From positions 43,198,221 through 43,262,220 of the forward strand of contig CM019696.1 of the NCBI GenBank assembly GCA_009760885.1: a stretch of DNA of 64,000 nucleotides. Direction: 5' to 3'. Every line of letters begins with the position of its first letter. The stretch's first letter is position 1. Both the position numbers and the translations under genes were made by a program. Below the pieces are notes generated by a model. The model ran no database searches. It had not been told where the DNA came from and was given only the letters and a program-made list of their open reading frames with translations. This document shows positions 1-13,250 of this stretch, in pieces. Source of the stretch: Achatina immaculata (taxonomy: Eukaryota > Mollusca > Gastropoda > Stylommatophora > Achatinidae).

Positions 1-2937
1 AAAACTATCAGCCTCCACTCCTCCCACACATAAACACTATCAGCCTCCACTCCTCCCACACATAAACACTATCAGCCTCCACTCCTCCCACACATAAACA
101 CTATCAGCCTCCACTCCTCCCACACATAAACACTATCAGCCTCCACTCCTCCCACACATAAACACTATCAGCCTCCACTCCTCCCACACATAAACACTAT
201 CAGCCTCCACTCCTCCCACACATAAACACTATCGGCCTCCACTCCTCCCACACATAAACACTATCGGCCTCCACATATACCACACATAAACACTATCGGC
301 CTCCACTTATACCACACATAAACACTATCGGCCTCCACTTATACCACACATAAACACTATCGGCCTCCACTTATACCACACATAAACACTATCGGCCTCC
401 ACTTATACCACACATAAACATTATCGTCCTTCACTTATACCACACATAAACACTATCGTCCTCCACTTATACCACACATAAGCAATTGTATCATTCATTT
501 CTCCTACACATAAACACGTTTGTCCTTCACTTCATCCACACACAAACACTATCGGCCTCCACTCCTCCCACACATAAACACTATCGGCCTCCACTCTTCC
601 CACACATAAACACTATCGGCCTCCACTCTTCCCACACATAAACACGTTTGTCCTTCACTTCATCCACACATAAACACGTTTGTCCTTCACTTCATCCACA
701 CATAAACACTATCGGCCTCCACTTATACCACACATAAACACTATCGTCCTCCACTTATACCACACATAAACACTATCGTCCTCCACTTATACCACACATA
801 AACACTATCGTCCTCCACTTATACCACACATAAACACTATCGTCCTCCACTTATACCAAACATAAGCAATTGTATCATTCATTTCTCCCACACATAAACA
901 CGTTTGTCCTTCACTTCATCCACACATAAACACTATCGGCCTCCACTCCTCCCACACATAAACACTATCGGCCTCCACTCCTCCCACACTTAAACACTAT
1001 CAGCCTCCACTCCTCCCACACATAAACACTATCGGCCTCCACTCCTCCCACACATAAACACTATCGGCCTCCACTCCTCCCACACATAAATACTATCGGC
1101 CTCCACTCCTCCCACACATAAACACTATCAGCCTCCACTCCTCCCACACATAAACACTATCAGCCTCCACTCCCCCACACATAAACACTATCAGCCTCCA
1201 CTCCTCCCACACATAAACACTATCAGCCTCCACTCCTCCCACACATAAACACTATCAGCCTCCACTCCTCCCACACATAAACACTATCAGCCTCCACTCC
1301 TCCCACACATAAACACTATCGGCCTCCACTTATACCACACATAAACACTATCGGCCTCCACTTATACCACACATAAACACTATCGGCCTCCACTTATACC
1401 ACACATAAACACTATCGGCCTCCACTTATACCACACATAAACACTATCGGCCTCCACTTATACCACACATAAACACTATCGGCCTCCACTTATACCACAC
1501 ATAAACACTATCAGCCTCCACTTATACCACACATAAACACTATCGTCCTCCACTTATACCACACATAAGCAATTGTATCATTCATTTCTCCCACACATAA
1601 ACACGTTTGTCCATCACTTCATCCACACATAAACACTATCGGCCTCCACTCCTCCCACACATAAACACTATCAGCCTCCACTCCTCCACACATAAACACT
1701 ATCAGCCTCCACTCCTCCCACACATAAACACTATCAGCCTCCACTCCTCCCACACATAAACACTATCAGCCTCCACTCCTCCCACACATAAATACTATCG
1801 GCCTCCACTCCTCCCACACATAAACACTATCAGCCTCCACTCCTCCCACACATAAACACTATCAGCCTCCACTCCTCCCACACATAAACACTATCAGCCT
1901 CCACTCCTCCCACACATAAACACTATCAGCCTCCACTCCTCCCACACATAAACACTATCAGCCTCCACTCCTCCCACACATAAACACTATCAGCCTCCAC
2001 TCCTCCCACACATAAACACTATCGGCCTCCACTTATACCACACATAAACACTATCGGCCTCCACTTATACCACACATAAACACTATCGGCCTCCACTTAT
2101 ACCACACATAAACACTATCGGCCTCCACTTATACCACACATAAACACTATCGGCCTCCACTTATACCACACATAAACACTATCGGCCTCCACTTATACCA
2201 CACATAAACACTATCAGCCTCCACTTATACCACACATAAACACTATCGTCCTCCACTTATACCACACATAAGCAATTGTATCATTCATTTCTCCCACACA
2301 TAAACACGTTTGTCCATCACTTCATCCACACATAAACACTATCGGCCTCCACTCCTCCCACACATAAACACTATCAGCCTCCACTCCTCCCACACATAAA
2401 CACTATCAGCCTCCACTCCTCCCACACATAAACACTATCAGCCTCCACTCCTCCCACACATAAACACTATCAGCCTCCACTCCTCCCACACATAAATACT
2501 ATCGGCCTCCACTCCTCCCACACATAAACACTATCAGCCTCCACTCCTCCCACACATAAACACTATCAGCCTCCACTCCTCCCACACATAAACACTATCA
2601 GCCTCCACTCCTCCCACACATAAACACTATCAGCCTCCACTCCTCCCACACATAAACACTATCAGCCTCCACTCCTCCCACACATAAACACTATCAGCCT
2701 CCACTCCTCCCACACATAAACACTATCAGCCTCCACTCCCCACACATAAACACTATCAGCCTCCACTCCTCCCACACATAAACACTATCAGCCTCCACTC
2801 CTCCCACACATAAACACTATCAGCCTCCACTCCTCCCACACATAAACACTATCAGCCTCCACTCCTCCCACACATAAACACTATCGGCCTCCACTCCTCC
2901 CACACATAAACACTATCGGCCTCCACTCCTCCCACAC
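1..2937. repeat. 32-bp minisatellite with 703-bp higher-order blocks
   Basis: About 92 tandem units of 32 bp run off the left window edge. Each has the core CACACATAAACACTATC. Three main unit types occur: one continuing AGCCTCCACTCCTCC, one GGCCTCCACTTATAC and one GTCCTCCACTTATAC. A divergent pair (AGCAATTGTATC, then CGTTTGTCC) begins at 481, 865, 1568 and 2271. The last three are spaced exactly 703 bp, which is 22 units with one 31-mer. No coding content. Confidence 0.97.
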
Positions 2938-3500
2938 ACACCAAACAACTGACAGTCTGATTGTTGTCACCCCGACCTGCTCCAAGGACAGGTAGATCCT
3001 CCCCATGTTGCCTGGTTCATGATGGCAGCAGATCTGTGCTTGCCAGTACAACTGGCTCCACCAACCGACTTTTCTATCTAAAGGCAAACCTCTGACATAA
3101 GTTCCTCAGTTATGAGCCAGTTTTCCTGGGCTACCCTGACATTAACCAGCTGTATCAGTGCTAGAGCGATGGTGACAGCAAACCTCCATCCTGTCTCCTG
3201 TGTCACATTACAACTCTGTGCGCCACTTGACGCTGTACAAATAGGGCAAATAAATCAGAAACTAACATTTACAAATCTGTCTAGTAAAAGAAAAATAAAA
3301 CAACTGTTCAATTTTAGTGAAGTTTGGACGAAGTTAGTGTTAAATTTAAGTGAACTTAGAATGCTGTGTGGGTGACGTGTAGTGAAGCTAAAGTTTGAGT
3401 GTAGTTCCAGTGAACTTTGAGATATCATATAATGATATCTTCTCTCTACCAGTCTTTGAAAACAAACGCAGAAGAGTATTATGAAAACTCCGGTAAACAG
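2938..3500. other. Non-repetitive spacer, no gene recognised
   Basis: Ordinary A+T-rich sequence between two arrays. Short frames exist on both strands, but none has recognisable protein character or splice context. A 9-bp inverted repeat with a 3-nt loop (AGATATCAT / ATGATATCT) lies at 3420-3440. Confidence 0.6.
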
Positions 3501-4285
3501 AGATCTTAGAAACAACGAGACCCAGGACTAGATATATCAGACTCTAGACAAAGATCTTACAAACAACGAGACCCAGGACTAGATATATCAGACTCTAGAC
3601 AAAGATCTTACAAACAACGAGACCCAGGACTAGATATATCAGACTCTAGACAAAGATCTTACAAACAACGAGACCCAGGACTAGATATATCAGACTCTAG
3701 ACAAAGATCTTATAAACAACGAGACCCAGGACTAGATATATCAGACTCTAGACAAAGATCTTACAAACAACGAGACCCAGGACTAGATATATCAAACTCT
3801 AGACAAAGATCTTACAAACAACGAGACCCAGGACTAGATATATCAGACTCTAGACAAAGATCTTATAAACAACGAGACCCAGGACTAGATATATCAGACT
3901 CTAGACAAAGATCTTATAAACAACGAGACCCAGGACTAGATATATCAGACTCTAGACAAAGATCTTACAAACAACGAGACCCAGGACTAGATATATCAGA
4001 CTCTAGACAAAGATCTTATAAACAACGAGACCCAGGACTAGATATATCAGACTCTAGACAAAGATCTTACAAACAACGAGACCCAGGACTAGATATATCA
4101 AACTCTAGACAAAGATCTTATAAACAACGAGACCCAGGACTAGATATATCAAACTCTAGACAAAGATCTTACAAACAACGAGACCCAGGACTAGATATAT
4201 CAAACTCTAGACAAAGATCTTACAAACAACGAGACCCAGGACTAGATATATCAGACTCTAGACAAAGATCTTATAAACATACGAA
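3501..4285. repeat. 51-bp minisatellite, about 15 units
   Basis: Exact 51-bp spacing of AGATCTTACAAACAACGAGA from 3501 to 4266. Units are nearly identical, differing at one C/T and one G/A position, which suggests recent amplification. Each unit holds one AGATCT and one TCTAGA site. Confidence 0.97.
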
Positions 4286-4436
4286 ATCAGGACTGAACAT
4301 TATGGACTATTACTAACTTCCTAGAAATAAACAACGGAGCTTGGATATGAAATATATCTGCTGTGATCGCTGTAGACTTTCTCCGTCAAAATGTCTCAGC
4401 AAGTATTCAATCCATCACACAGATCCAACACATCAT

Positions 4437-4555
4437 ACCATGCTGTCTCACTACATCATACCATGCTGTCTCACTACATCTTACCATGCTGTCTCACTAC
4501 ATCTTACCATGCTGTCTCACTACATCTTACCATGCTGTCTCACTACATCTTACTA
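4437..4555. repeat. 23-bp minisatellite, 5 units
   Basis: Units start CATGCTGTCTCACTACATC, spaced 23 bp. Three overlapping short plus-strand frames here are only the array read in three frames. Confidence 0.93.
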
Positions 4556-4854
4556 CTATCATGCAGCACGGTAGTTTTCTACTTGGTCGTCCGACCGACC
4601 ATTGGACATTGTAAACAAAACCAGAACTGTAAATATTGTCTCCTATGTCCCCTGTCATTTTATTAATTAATATTCCCTTACTGAATTATTTGAAATATCG
4701 TATCGGCGGATTTATCACATATCTGAAGTAGGATTATTGTTTATGAAATGCTACATTTGTGTATGATTACATTTATTGTCCACATTTGACTGATGTAACA
4801 CGTGCTTTAGTAACATTTTAAGCAACCGCTGTTGTTCTCATTCAGTCTTTCTTT
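4556..4854. other. Spacer, nothing recognised
   Basis: A+T-rich single-copy sequence with no convincing frame, RNA gene or element. Confidence 0.5.
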
Positions 4855-6274
4855 GTTAGCATGAAACAAGCTGTAGGATTATGTTTATTATTTCTTTGTT
4901 AGCATGAAACAAGCTGTAGGATTATGTTTATTATTTCTTTGTTAGCATGAAACAAGCTGTAGGATCATGTTTATTATTTCTTTGTTAGCATGAAACAAGC
5001 TGTAGGATTATGTTTATTATTTCTTTGTTAGCATGAAACAAGCTGTAGGATTATGTTTATTATTTCTTTGTTAGCATGAAACAAGCTGTAGGATTATGTT
5101 TATTATTTCTTTGTTAGCATGAAACAAGCTGTAGGATTATGTTTATTATTTCTTTGTTAGCATGAAACAAGCTGTAGGATTATGTTTATTATTCTTTGTT
5201 AGCATGAAACAAGCTGTAGGATCATGTTTATTATTTCTTTGTTAGCATGAAACAAGCTGTAGGATTATGTTTATTATCTTTGTTAGCATGAAACAAGCTG
5301 TAGGATTATGTTTATTATTTCTTTGTTAGCATGAAACAAGCTGTAGGATTATGTTTATTATTTCTTTGTTAGCATGAAACAAGCTGTAGGATTATGTTTA
5401 TTATTTCTTTGTTAGCATGAAACAAGCTGTAGGATGTTTATTATTTCTTTGTTAGCATGAAACAAGCTGTAGGATTATGTTTATTATTCTTTGTTAGCAT
5501 GCAACAAGCTGTAGGATTATGTTTATTATTTCTTTGTTAGCATGAAACAAGCTGTAGGATTATGTTTATTATTTCTTTGTTAGCATGAAACAAGCTGTAG
5601 GATTATGTTTATTATTTCTTTGTTAGCATGAACAAGCTGTAGGATTATGTTTATTATTTCTTTGTTAGCATGAAACAAGCTGTAGGATTATGTTTATTAT
5701 TTCTTTGTTAGCATGAAACAAGCTGTAGGATTATGTTTATTATTTCTTTGTTAGCATGCAACAAGCTGTAGGATTATGTTATTATTTCTTTGTTAGCATG
5801 AAACAAGCTGTAGGATTATGTTTATTATTTCTTTGTTAGCATGAAACAAGCTGTAGGATTATTATGATAAAAGAGAATCATGTTTATTATTTCTTTTGTA
5901 GCATGAAACAAGCTGTAGGATCATGTTTATTATTGCTTTGTTAGCATGAAACAAGCTGTAGGATTATTATGATAAAAGAGAATCATGTTTATTATTTCTT
6001 TTGTAGCATGATACAAGCTGTAGGATTATGTTTATTATTTCTTTGTTAGCATGAAACAAGCTGTAGGATTATTATGATAAAAGAGAATCATGTTTATTAT
6101 TTCTTTGTTAGCATGAAACAAGCTGTAGGATTATTATGATAAAAGAGAATCATGTTTATTATTTCTTTGTTAGCATGAAACAAGCTGTAGGATTATTATG
6201 ATAAAAGAGAATCATGTTTATTATTTCTTTTGTAGCATGAAACAAGCTGTAGGATCATGTTTATTATTGCTTTG
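4855..6274. repeat. 43-bp minisatellite, about 33 units
   Basis: Units share TTAGCATGAAACAAGCTGTA with 43-bp spacing. From about 5850 the right end is a variant zone in which several units carry an extra segment (TTATGATAAAAGAGAATCA), recurring five times near 5865, 5967, 6071, 6135 and 6199. This indicates a later second round of amplification of a modified unit. Confidence 0.96.
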
Positions 6275-6570
6275 GCCCTAACTGGAATTCGAAGAATTTA
6301 TCTCAACATAACAAGTAAGAAGTAACTCCAGTACTTTCAATACAACCGTACAGAATCTAAACACAGCAGTCTGAGAGCTGACATTAAGATGAAAATCTGG
6401 CCTACAGAGGACGCCTCCCACATCAACCAGACTTGCTATCAAATGTTGATTTATCAGTTGACCAAGTATAGACTGAACCACTGCTTCTTAACTCCCTTGT
6501 AAATCAGGTTACCTCCCCTGATGTGAACTAGCGTACCAGGCGACAGTCAAAGATATGATTGAAATCAGCA
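6275..6570. other. Spacer, nothing recognised
   Basis: Single-copy sequence. A 67-codon minus-strand frame at 6278-6481 shows no domain or splice context that I recognise. Confidence 0.5.
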
Positions 6571-6762
6571 ACCATTACAATCATTCATGCTATTAGAGCA
6601 ACCATTACAATCATTCATGCTGTTAGAGCAGCCATTACAATCATTCATGCTGTTAGAGCAGCCATTACAATCATTCATGGTGTTAGAGCAGCCATTACAA
6701 TCATTCATGCTATTAGAGTAACCATTACAATCATTCATGCTATTAGAGCAGCCATTACAAGC
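6571..6762. repeat. 30-bp minisatellite, 6 units plus a partial
   Basis: Exact 30-bp spacing of CCATTACAATCATTCATG. Because 30 is a multiple of three, frames stay open on both strands; these are artefacts. Confidence 0.95.
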
Positions 6763-7194
6763 AACGTTGTTCACTGACATTCCAGATATATAACACTTCT
6801 GCTCTTCACCTTTAATGCCAAAACTCTTTGGGGGTAATTTTGTAAGTAACATACACATTCCCAGTGATTGCTTGAGAATATTTGATCATGTCTACATTAT
6901 ATTCTTAATATCTACATTGACAGAGTATGTGCATATTTATAAAGTAAAGCCGGTCCGACCTTTACAAAGAAAGACAACAATAGTTCACCACACATTCATG
7001 TGCCGGTTGTCTTGGAAACAGGGGCCTAACGCTGTATCCCCAATATGCCTTTCATGGAAGGAATTGGAGATTTTATCTTTACCTAGATAGCAAAGTATCC
7101 AAACAAAATATGAGAAACAATAATGCATTTTTACTATATGAAATTTGATGTTTTTACCAAAAAGAGAGACAACAATATGTTTAACTGCAAAGAT
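6763..7194. other. Spacer, nothing recognised
   Basis: Single-copy sequence with short overlapping frames on both strands. No family resemblance was recognised. Confidence 0.5.
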
Positions 7195-7365
7195 GACATG
7201 ACAAATAAAAAGAGGAAACAATGAAGAGAGTAGGATGTTCATACAAAATCAAAGAGGAAACATTAAAAAGTAGGATATTCTTACAAAATAAAAGAGGAAA
7301 CATTAAAAAAGTAGGATGTTCTTATAAAAAAGAGAGGAAACAACGAAGAAAGTAGTGTGTCCTTT
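7195..7365. repeat. Degenerate repeat of about 45 bp, 3-4 units
   Basis: The phrase AGAGGAAACA followed by AGTAGGATGTTCTTA recurs with variable spacing, so this is an old or partly decayed short array. Confidence 0.75.
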
Positions 7366-7596
7366 AACTAGAAGGAGACCAAAAATCTAAGTTTATATTG
7401 TTCATTTATTTTTCATTTTTATCTCTTGTATTATTTTTGTTTTTGGTTCTTGAAAACGGCTTTAGCAAAAATATTGGATTGTTATATATTCTTCGTCTGC
7501 ATGTGTTCATCTCTCTTCCTACCAATTTTCTTCACTCTTTTTTTATCTCTTTTTTAGAACTGAACTATACATTTCTGTCTACTTTATGCCCTTACA

Positions 7597-7655
<59 letters not shown>

Positions 7656-7668
7656 AAGTGAGAGATGA
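7597..7668. repeat. (GA)n microsatellite
   Basis: Dinucleotide GA run interrupted by single AAAG steps. Confidence 0.95.
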
Positions 7669-7734
7669 GAGAAATCGTGAGAAGACAACTTGGGAAGTGA
7701 ACTAAGAATTTGCTACAAGATACTGGAACTAAAC

Positions 7735-8130
7735 TGAAGAGTCGCTTCTACCACCGGAACTAAACTGGAGAGAATCTTCTGCCTATGGAACTAAATTGGA
7801 GAGACGTTTCTACCCCCGGAACTAAACTGGATAGAATCTTCTACCACCGGAACTAACCTGGAGGGACGCTTCTACCATCGGAACTAACCTGGAGAGACGC
7901 TTCTACCACCGGAACTAACCTGGAGGGACGCTTCTACCCCCGGAACTAAACTGGAGAGAATCTTCTACCACTGGAACAAAGCTGGAGAGACGCTTCTACC
8001 ACCAGAACTAAACTGGAGAGATGTTTCTACCACCTGATCTAAACTGGGGAGAATCTTCTTCTACCGGAACTAAACTGGAGAGAATCTTCTGCCACCGGAA
8101 CTAAACTGGAGAGACGCTTCTACCACAAAC
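7735..8130. repeat. 31-bp minisatellite, about 13 units
   Basis: GGAACTAAACTGGAGAGA recurs at 31-bp spacing (for example 7818, 7849, 7880). Units differ by many substitutions, so it is older than the near-perfect arrays. The 8131-8427 stretch after it is single-copy with no gene seen. Confidence 0.93.
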
Positions 8131-8427
8131 TTCAGCACAATCCTGGCTAGATTTGTGTAATTAAGTGCAATAAAGTTAGTATTTAGGAAATAATTACCCA
8201 TATTTTGTGAAATTATAACAGGTGTGCCTGAATTATGTCAGGTAATTACCTGAGATCTGTTACAGACAGGTGACATCAAGGTCTGTGTCAGAAGCGCCGG
8301 AGACATGATTGTGACGGGCCAACCAGTTACTGAAGGTGTGTTAGTTCTTTTCTTCAAACTGTCATCGTCAGTTTCATTTTTTTAAGTATATCGTCGTTAA
8401 AGTATACTTTCTTTCTTGACTAACATC

Positions 8428-8668
8428 TTAATGTAAGTCTAGAATTGCGACTTCATTTGGGTCGAGTACTGCGACTTAATCTAAATCTAGTTTTGTGACT
8501 TCATCTAAGTCTAGTATTGTGACTTCATCTAAGTCTAGTATTGTGACTTCATCTAAGTCTAGTATTGTGACTTCATCTAAGTCTAGTATTGTGACTTCAT
8601 CTAAGTCTAGTATTGTGACTTCATCTAAGTCTAGTATTGTGACTTCATCTAAGTCTAGTACTGTGACA
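8428..8668. repeat. 24-bp minisatellite, about 10 units
   Basis: Units contain TCATCTAAGTCTAGTATTGT at 24-bp spacing. The core AGTCTAGTACTGTG in the last unit resembles AGTCTAGTACGGTG at the 3' end of the neighbouring RTE coding region (near 8744), so the array may have been seeded from it. Confidence 0.95.
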
Positions 8669-8732
8669 ATGTTTTCTTATTTACTTTTCAATCGACAAGT
8701 GTAGCATACTTCGCCACGGTTACTGTCCTGTC

Positions 8733-11700
8733 ATCAACCACTCAGTCTAGTACGGTGCCGCGTGGCGTAGACGACCATTTCTCTCCACAATTCCCTGTCT
8801 TTAGACTTGATTATGAGATCCCCCGGTGACTTTCTTCCTAGCCACACTGACAGCCCATCCAGTAACTTCTCTCTCTGTCTTCCTCTGTCTCTTCTTCCTT
8901 CACTATTTCCAATTGCCACAGTGTGTTCCAATTTTCCTCTTCTCAGAAAATGTCTTACACATCTCGCTTGTTTACCTCTGATATTTGCTATAATTTGTCT
9001 TTTAACTCCAGCCTCTCTTAAGACTTCTTCCTTGGTTTTCTTAGCTGTCCATGGTACCTTCAACATCCCTCTTATGAACCACATTTCCATGGCCTCCATT
9101 TCTCGCTGTACTCTCTTATTCATAGACCATGCTTCACATCCATAAAACAAAATTGGCTCGATGTAACATTTAAGTACTTGGAATCTTGTTTCCATTGATA
9201 TTGATCTATTGGACAAGATGTATCTCATTGTCTGGAATGCTGACTTGGCCTGTGCACGTCTGCTTTTTTATTTCGTTGTGACATTTCCCATCAGCTGTTA
9301 TAATTGTTCCTAAGTACTTGAATCTATCACCTTGTTTCAGTTCTGTGCCATCGATGGTAATGCTACATTTTGGTGATGTTTTATTCTTTGAGATGACCAT
9401 CACTTCATTCTTCTTTTTATTCAGGCTGAGACCTTTACTTTTACTTTCACGAACCACGATATCCAGAAGAGCCTGTAGCTCCCTTTCACTTTTAGCAATC
9501 AGAACAGTGTCATCTGTATATCTTAAGTTGTTAAGGTTGTACCCGCCATTTGATATTACTGGTAATATTCCTCATTATGTTTTCGCTGTACAAGGAGAAG
9601 AGGTCAGGAGATAAAACGCATCGTTGTTTCACTTCCAATTTTATGTCTTGGAATCTCTTATTTGGTTCTCAACCCTCATTGCTGCTGATTGCTGTCAATA
9701 TATGTTTTTGGTGAGTTTCAAATATTTCCCATCTATGTTGATGTCTTCCAGCATTCTTATAATTTCTGTGTGTCTCACTTTATCGAATGCTTTACAGTAG
9801 TCTATGAATCATAAGTATAGGTCCATCTTTACTTCTATTGATCTCTCCATCAATGTTATTATTATATATATGGCATTACTTGTGCCTTTTCCTTCGACGA
9901 AGCCACACTTTCTTCAGCCATTTCTGGTTTTATTTTGCCCCTGACTCTTCTCATGACAATACGAAGCAGGATTTTGGTAACAATACTCATAAGACTAATG
10001 GTTCGATGGTCTTCACATTCAGTTGCACCTTATTTCTTTGGTAGAGAATTAAAAACTGATTGCAAAAGGTCTGATGGGACATAGTTACTGTTATAGATGT
10101 CATTCAACAATCTGGTAATTATTTCTATGCCAAGCTCTCCTAATGCTTCCAATTCTTCCTTGGTGATTTTATCTGGTCCTGGTGCTTTGTTGTTCTTTAT
10201 GTGTTTAATGGCTTCTTCCACTTCTGCTTTTAATATGTGAGGCCCTTCATTATTATTTCGTATATCTATTTCGCTTTTATTGTCCTCATAGAGTTCTCTA
10301 ATGTATTCGCACTATCTTGCCATTATTTCATCTCTGTCCATTATTGTATGCCCCTCCTTTGACTTCAGGCAACCAGTCTCGTGGTATGTTCTTTTGTCTG
10401 TTAACTCCTTTATATATTTGTACATATCTCTTGCGGTTCCATGACGACGTGTCTGTATTTCATCACATCTCTTATTTAACCGCTCTTCTTTAGCATTATT
10501 GCCTTTGTGTCTTATTTCTTTCTTTATTTTGTCATATTCATCATTATCTTCTTTAAGACTTCTTCCCCGATCCATTAGTTGCAAAATTTCTTCTGCCATC
10601 CACCCCTGTTTAACGTGTCATTTATTTGGAGGTAGAATTTCAATAGATGTTTGCTGAATAGAGTCTTTGATCCTATTCCATTGTTCATCAATCGTTTCAG
10701 TGTTCTCTATAGCATTATATCTATTATGTACCATGGTCCTACATTGTTCTTGTATTACCTATTTTTCCGTAACAGCTCTCTCTCTAGTTCTTTGTTTTTA
10801 ACTGCTACCTTTAACATCTTTAACTTTTCCTACGACTGGGATGTGGTCACTGTTGCAGTCTGCGCTTGGTCATGTTTCCAGGGATATTAGTGAGTTCCTG
10901 AATCTTCTGTTGATTATAATGTAATCAGTCTGGTTACGTATGTTATTATTAGGGATTTTCCATGTCCATGTCCATAGTCGCCTTGGGTGTTGTTTAAACC
11001 AAGTATTTCCTATTATCACTTTATTCTTTTCTGCCAACTCAATCAATGTCTCTCTCACCTCTTGTATTTCTGATACCTAGTCCATACTTGGCAGTAGCTT
11101 CATTGTCTTGTCCAGTCCCTACTTTCGTGATTAAATCACCCGGCACAAAGTTTACTTCCCATGGCTTGCACTGTTTCATTGCCATGTCCAGATTGTTGTA
11201 AAATTCTTTCATCTCATCATCAGAGGATTCTAAAGTTGGTGCGTATACTTGGATGAGATTTGTGTCTATTGGGTGGCCCTGTAATTTAACACTCTGTCTG
11301 ATATGCACCAGAACCCTTTCACAGTTCTTGCTGTCTTCTTATCTAATATTATGCCGACTCCATTTCTACACTGGTTTCCCCCAGAATATACTATTTTGAA
11401 GTCTTTATGATCTCTGCTTCCTGCTCCACTCAATCTCATTTCACATAAACCAAAGATGTTAATTTCCTTTTTTTTCATTTCTTGTTCAATTTTTTCCAAG
11501 CTCTGTTAGTGTTCTAATGTTCCATGTTGCAGTTACTGTGGTGTTACTTGTGTTTTCTTTGCAAACAGTAGTTGGATGATGATCTGGTATCACCTGTCGC
11601 ACATGATAGTCCATACCAGATGAGGTGGTTCCACTGGAACCCCCATTAATGTCATTATGATTCAAAGAATTGTGGATTGTCATGATTGTTCTTGGGAATG

Positions 11701-12010
11701 TACAGTGCTGGTTTCCCCTTGCCTTCCACTGGTTTGTTTATGGTTTACTCCACTAGCCTTTGACTCTGGCCAGAGTCTACCCTACAAGGCAACAGGGGGT
11801 TTGAAATTAGAATTTTAAGGTCTGTAATAGCCGGAGGTGGGGTGGAGGATAAACTCTCCCCTCCAATTAAATGTCTCCAGGGCGTGCGTCTCAAATAGCC
11901 TCTGACATTCAAGTCCAGCTCCTGGCCTTCTCGTGGCGGAATTGTTTAAACTGACAGGAGAAGAGGCGAAAGGCGAATATCTGGCGCCTGAAAACCAGAC
12001 GCTCCGGGTA
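8733..12010 (-). pseudogene. RTE-type non-LTR retrotransposon, nearly full length, broken by frameshifts
   Basis: Read on the minus strand from about 12010 to 8733. A 5' untranslated-like leader lies at 11690-12010. An apurinic-type endonuclease follows at about 11680-10870, with TWNIRTLTELGK, then FGLCEMRLSG, then QVYAPT and finally NQTDYIIINRRFR. The linker at 10600-10312 is charged and probably helical. The reverse transcriptase starts at about 10221 with NNKAPGPDKI and contains YTDD in the active-site box (near 9515) and KYLGTIITADGK. The C-terminal region at 9228-8734 has LKCYIEPILFYGCEAW, VPWTAKKTKEE and the ending HRTRLSG before a stop. The order and motifs match the RTE (BovB-like) clade, whose usual single ORF is about 1000 residues. 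Several frame changes separate the segments (near 11490, 11290, 11050, 10300, 9990, 9220), so it cannot make an intact protein. I could not identify target-site duplications. Confidence 0.92.
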
Positions 12011-12160
12011 GATAAGAGTCATGGATAATTAATTAAATAGGCAGGTATAAAACTAAAATTTAGTAGGTCAGGTAGAAAACTAAAATTTAGTAGGTCAGGC
12101 AGAAAACTAAATGTCATTAGGTCCGGCAGAAAATTATAGGTCAGTAGGTCAGGTAGAGAG
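12011..12160. repeat. 27-bp minisatellite, left part, about 5 units
   Basis: Units contain TAGGTCAGGCAGAAAACTAA. This is the same array as 12405-12765, split by an RTE fragment, and it abuts the 5' end of the long RTE copy. Confidence 0.92.
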
Positions 12161-12404
12161 AAAACTGAAATATTTTGTGCACATTAAACGTCATGATAAT
12201 CTAGAGAATACCGTCTTGGAAGGGTATATAATGGGGAAAAGAAAGAGGATGACCAAGGCGAAGATGGCTGCAAGACATCGGTGATGATCTTCAAATGGAT
12301 GCATCAGCAGCAGGCCATCTTGCTCACAAATGAGAGGCCTACAGGAGTGCTGTTAGGGAGGCTAGGGACATGCAAATGAATAAATGAATGAATGAATGAA
12401 AGGT
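12161..12404 (+). pseudogene. RTE C-terminal fragment inserted in the 27-bp array
   Basis: Plus-strand conceptual peptides include IKRHDNLE, GYIMGKRKR and AKMAARHR. These match the RTE C-terminal domain seen at 20755-21035 (FGHIKRHESLEKT) and at 33735-33925. It ends with a short AATG-type tail (GAATGAATGAATGA) near 12385-12400, as expected for an RTE 3' end. Array units flank both sides, so the simplest reading is a 5'-truncated insertion into the array. Frame changes make it non-functional. Confidence 0.82.
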
Positions 12405-12765
12405 CAGGAAGAAAACTAAAAGTTAGTAGATCAGGCAGAAAACTAAAGGTTAGTAGGTCAGGCAGAAAACTAAAAGTTAGTAGGTCAGGCAGAAAACTAA
12501 AGGTTAGTAGGTCAGATACAAGCCTAAAGTTAGTAGGTCAGGCAGGAAACTAAAAGTTGTTAGGTCAGATAGAAACCTAAAGTTAGTAGGTCAGGCAGAA
12601 AACTAAAAATTAGTAGGTCAGGAAGAAAACTAAAAGTTAGTAGGCCAGGCAGAAAACTGAAGGTTAGTAGGTCAGGCAGAAAACTAAAAGTTAGTAGGTC
12701 AGGACGAAAACTAAAGGTTAGTAGGTCAGATAGAAACCTAAAAGTTAGTGGGTCATGCAGAAAAT
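12405..12765. repeat. 27-bp minisatellite, right part, about 13 units
   Basis: Same unit as at 12011-12160, spaced 27 bp (for example 12481 and 12508). The unit's CAGGCAGAAAACTAAAA loosely resembles the RTE stretch CAGGGAAAACTTAAA (near 33772), so an RTE origin is possible but not shown. Confidence 0.93.
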
Positions 12766-12794
12766 CTGATACATCACATTATTCTCTGACATTA

Positions 12795-13250
12795 TTTCCA
12801 TCCATATGTTTCTGTTTAATATAAATATCCCTATGTTTCTGTTTACTTTTACGTATAGATCCCTATGTTTTTGTTTACTTTCAAGTACAGCTACCTATGT
12901 TTCTCTTTACTTTCAAATACAGATCCCTATGTTTCTGTTTATTTTCAATTATAGATCCCTATATTTCTGTTTACTCTCAAGTACAGATCCCTATGTTTCT
13001 ATTTATTTTCAATTATAGATCCCTATATTTCTGTTTACTCTCAAGTACAGATCCCTGTCTTTCTCTTTACTTTCAAGTACAGATCCCTATGTTTCTTTTT
13101 ATTTTCAAATCCGATCCCTATATTTCTATTTATTGTTAAGTACAGATCCTTATGTTTTTGTTCACTCTCATGCAAAAAAGATTCCTGTTTCTGTTCACTT
13201 TCAAGCAAAGATCCCTGTTTTTATGTTCACTCTCATGCAAATATATCTGT
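12795..13250. repeat. 32-bp minisatellite, about 14 units
   Basis: CTATGTTTCTGTTTACTTTC recurs at 32-bp spacing and becomes degenerate at both ends. Open plus-strand frames (MFLF-type) are array translations. Confidence 0.93.

Noticed and set aside
1..2937. CRISPR-like array of regular 32-bp repeats
   Set aside because: Units are directly adjacent with no unique spacers, in a eukaryotic context.
8807..9145. Plus-strand 112-codon frame
   Set aside because: Antisense shadow of the RTE C-terminal coding region.
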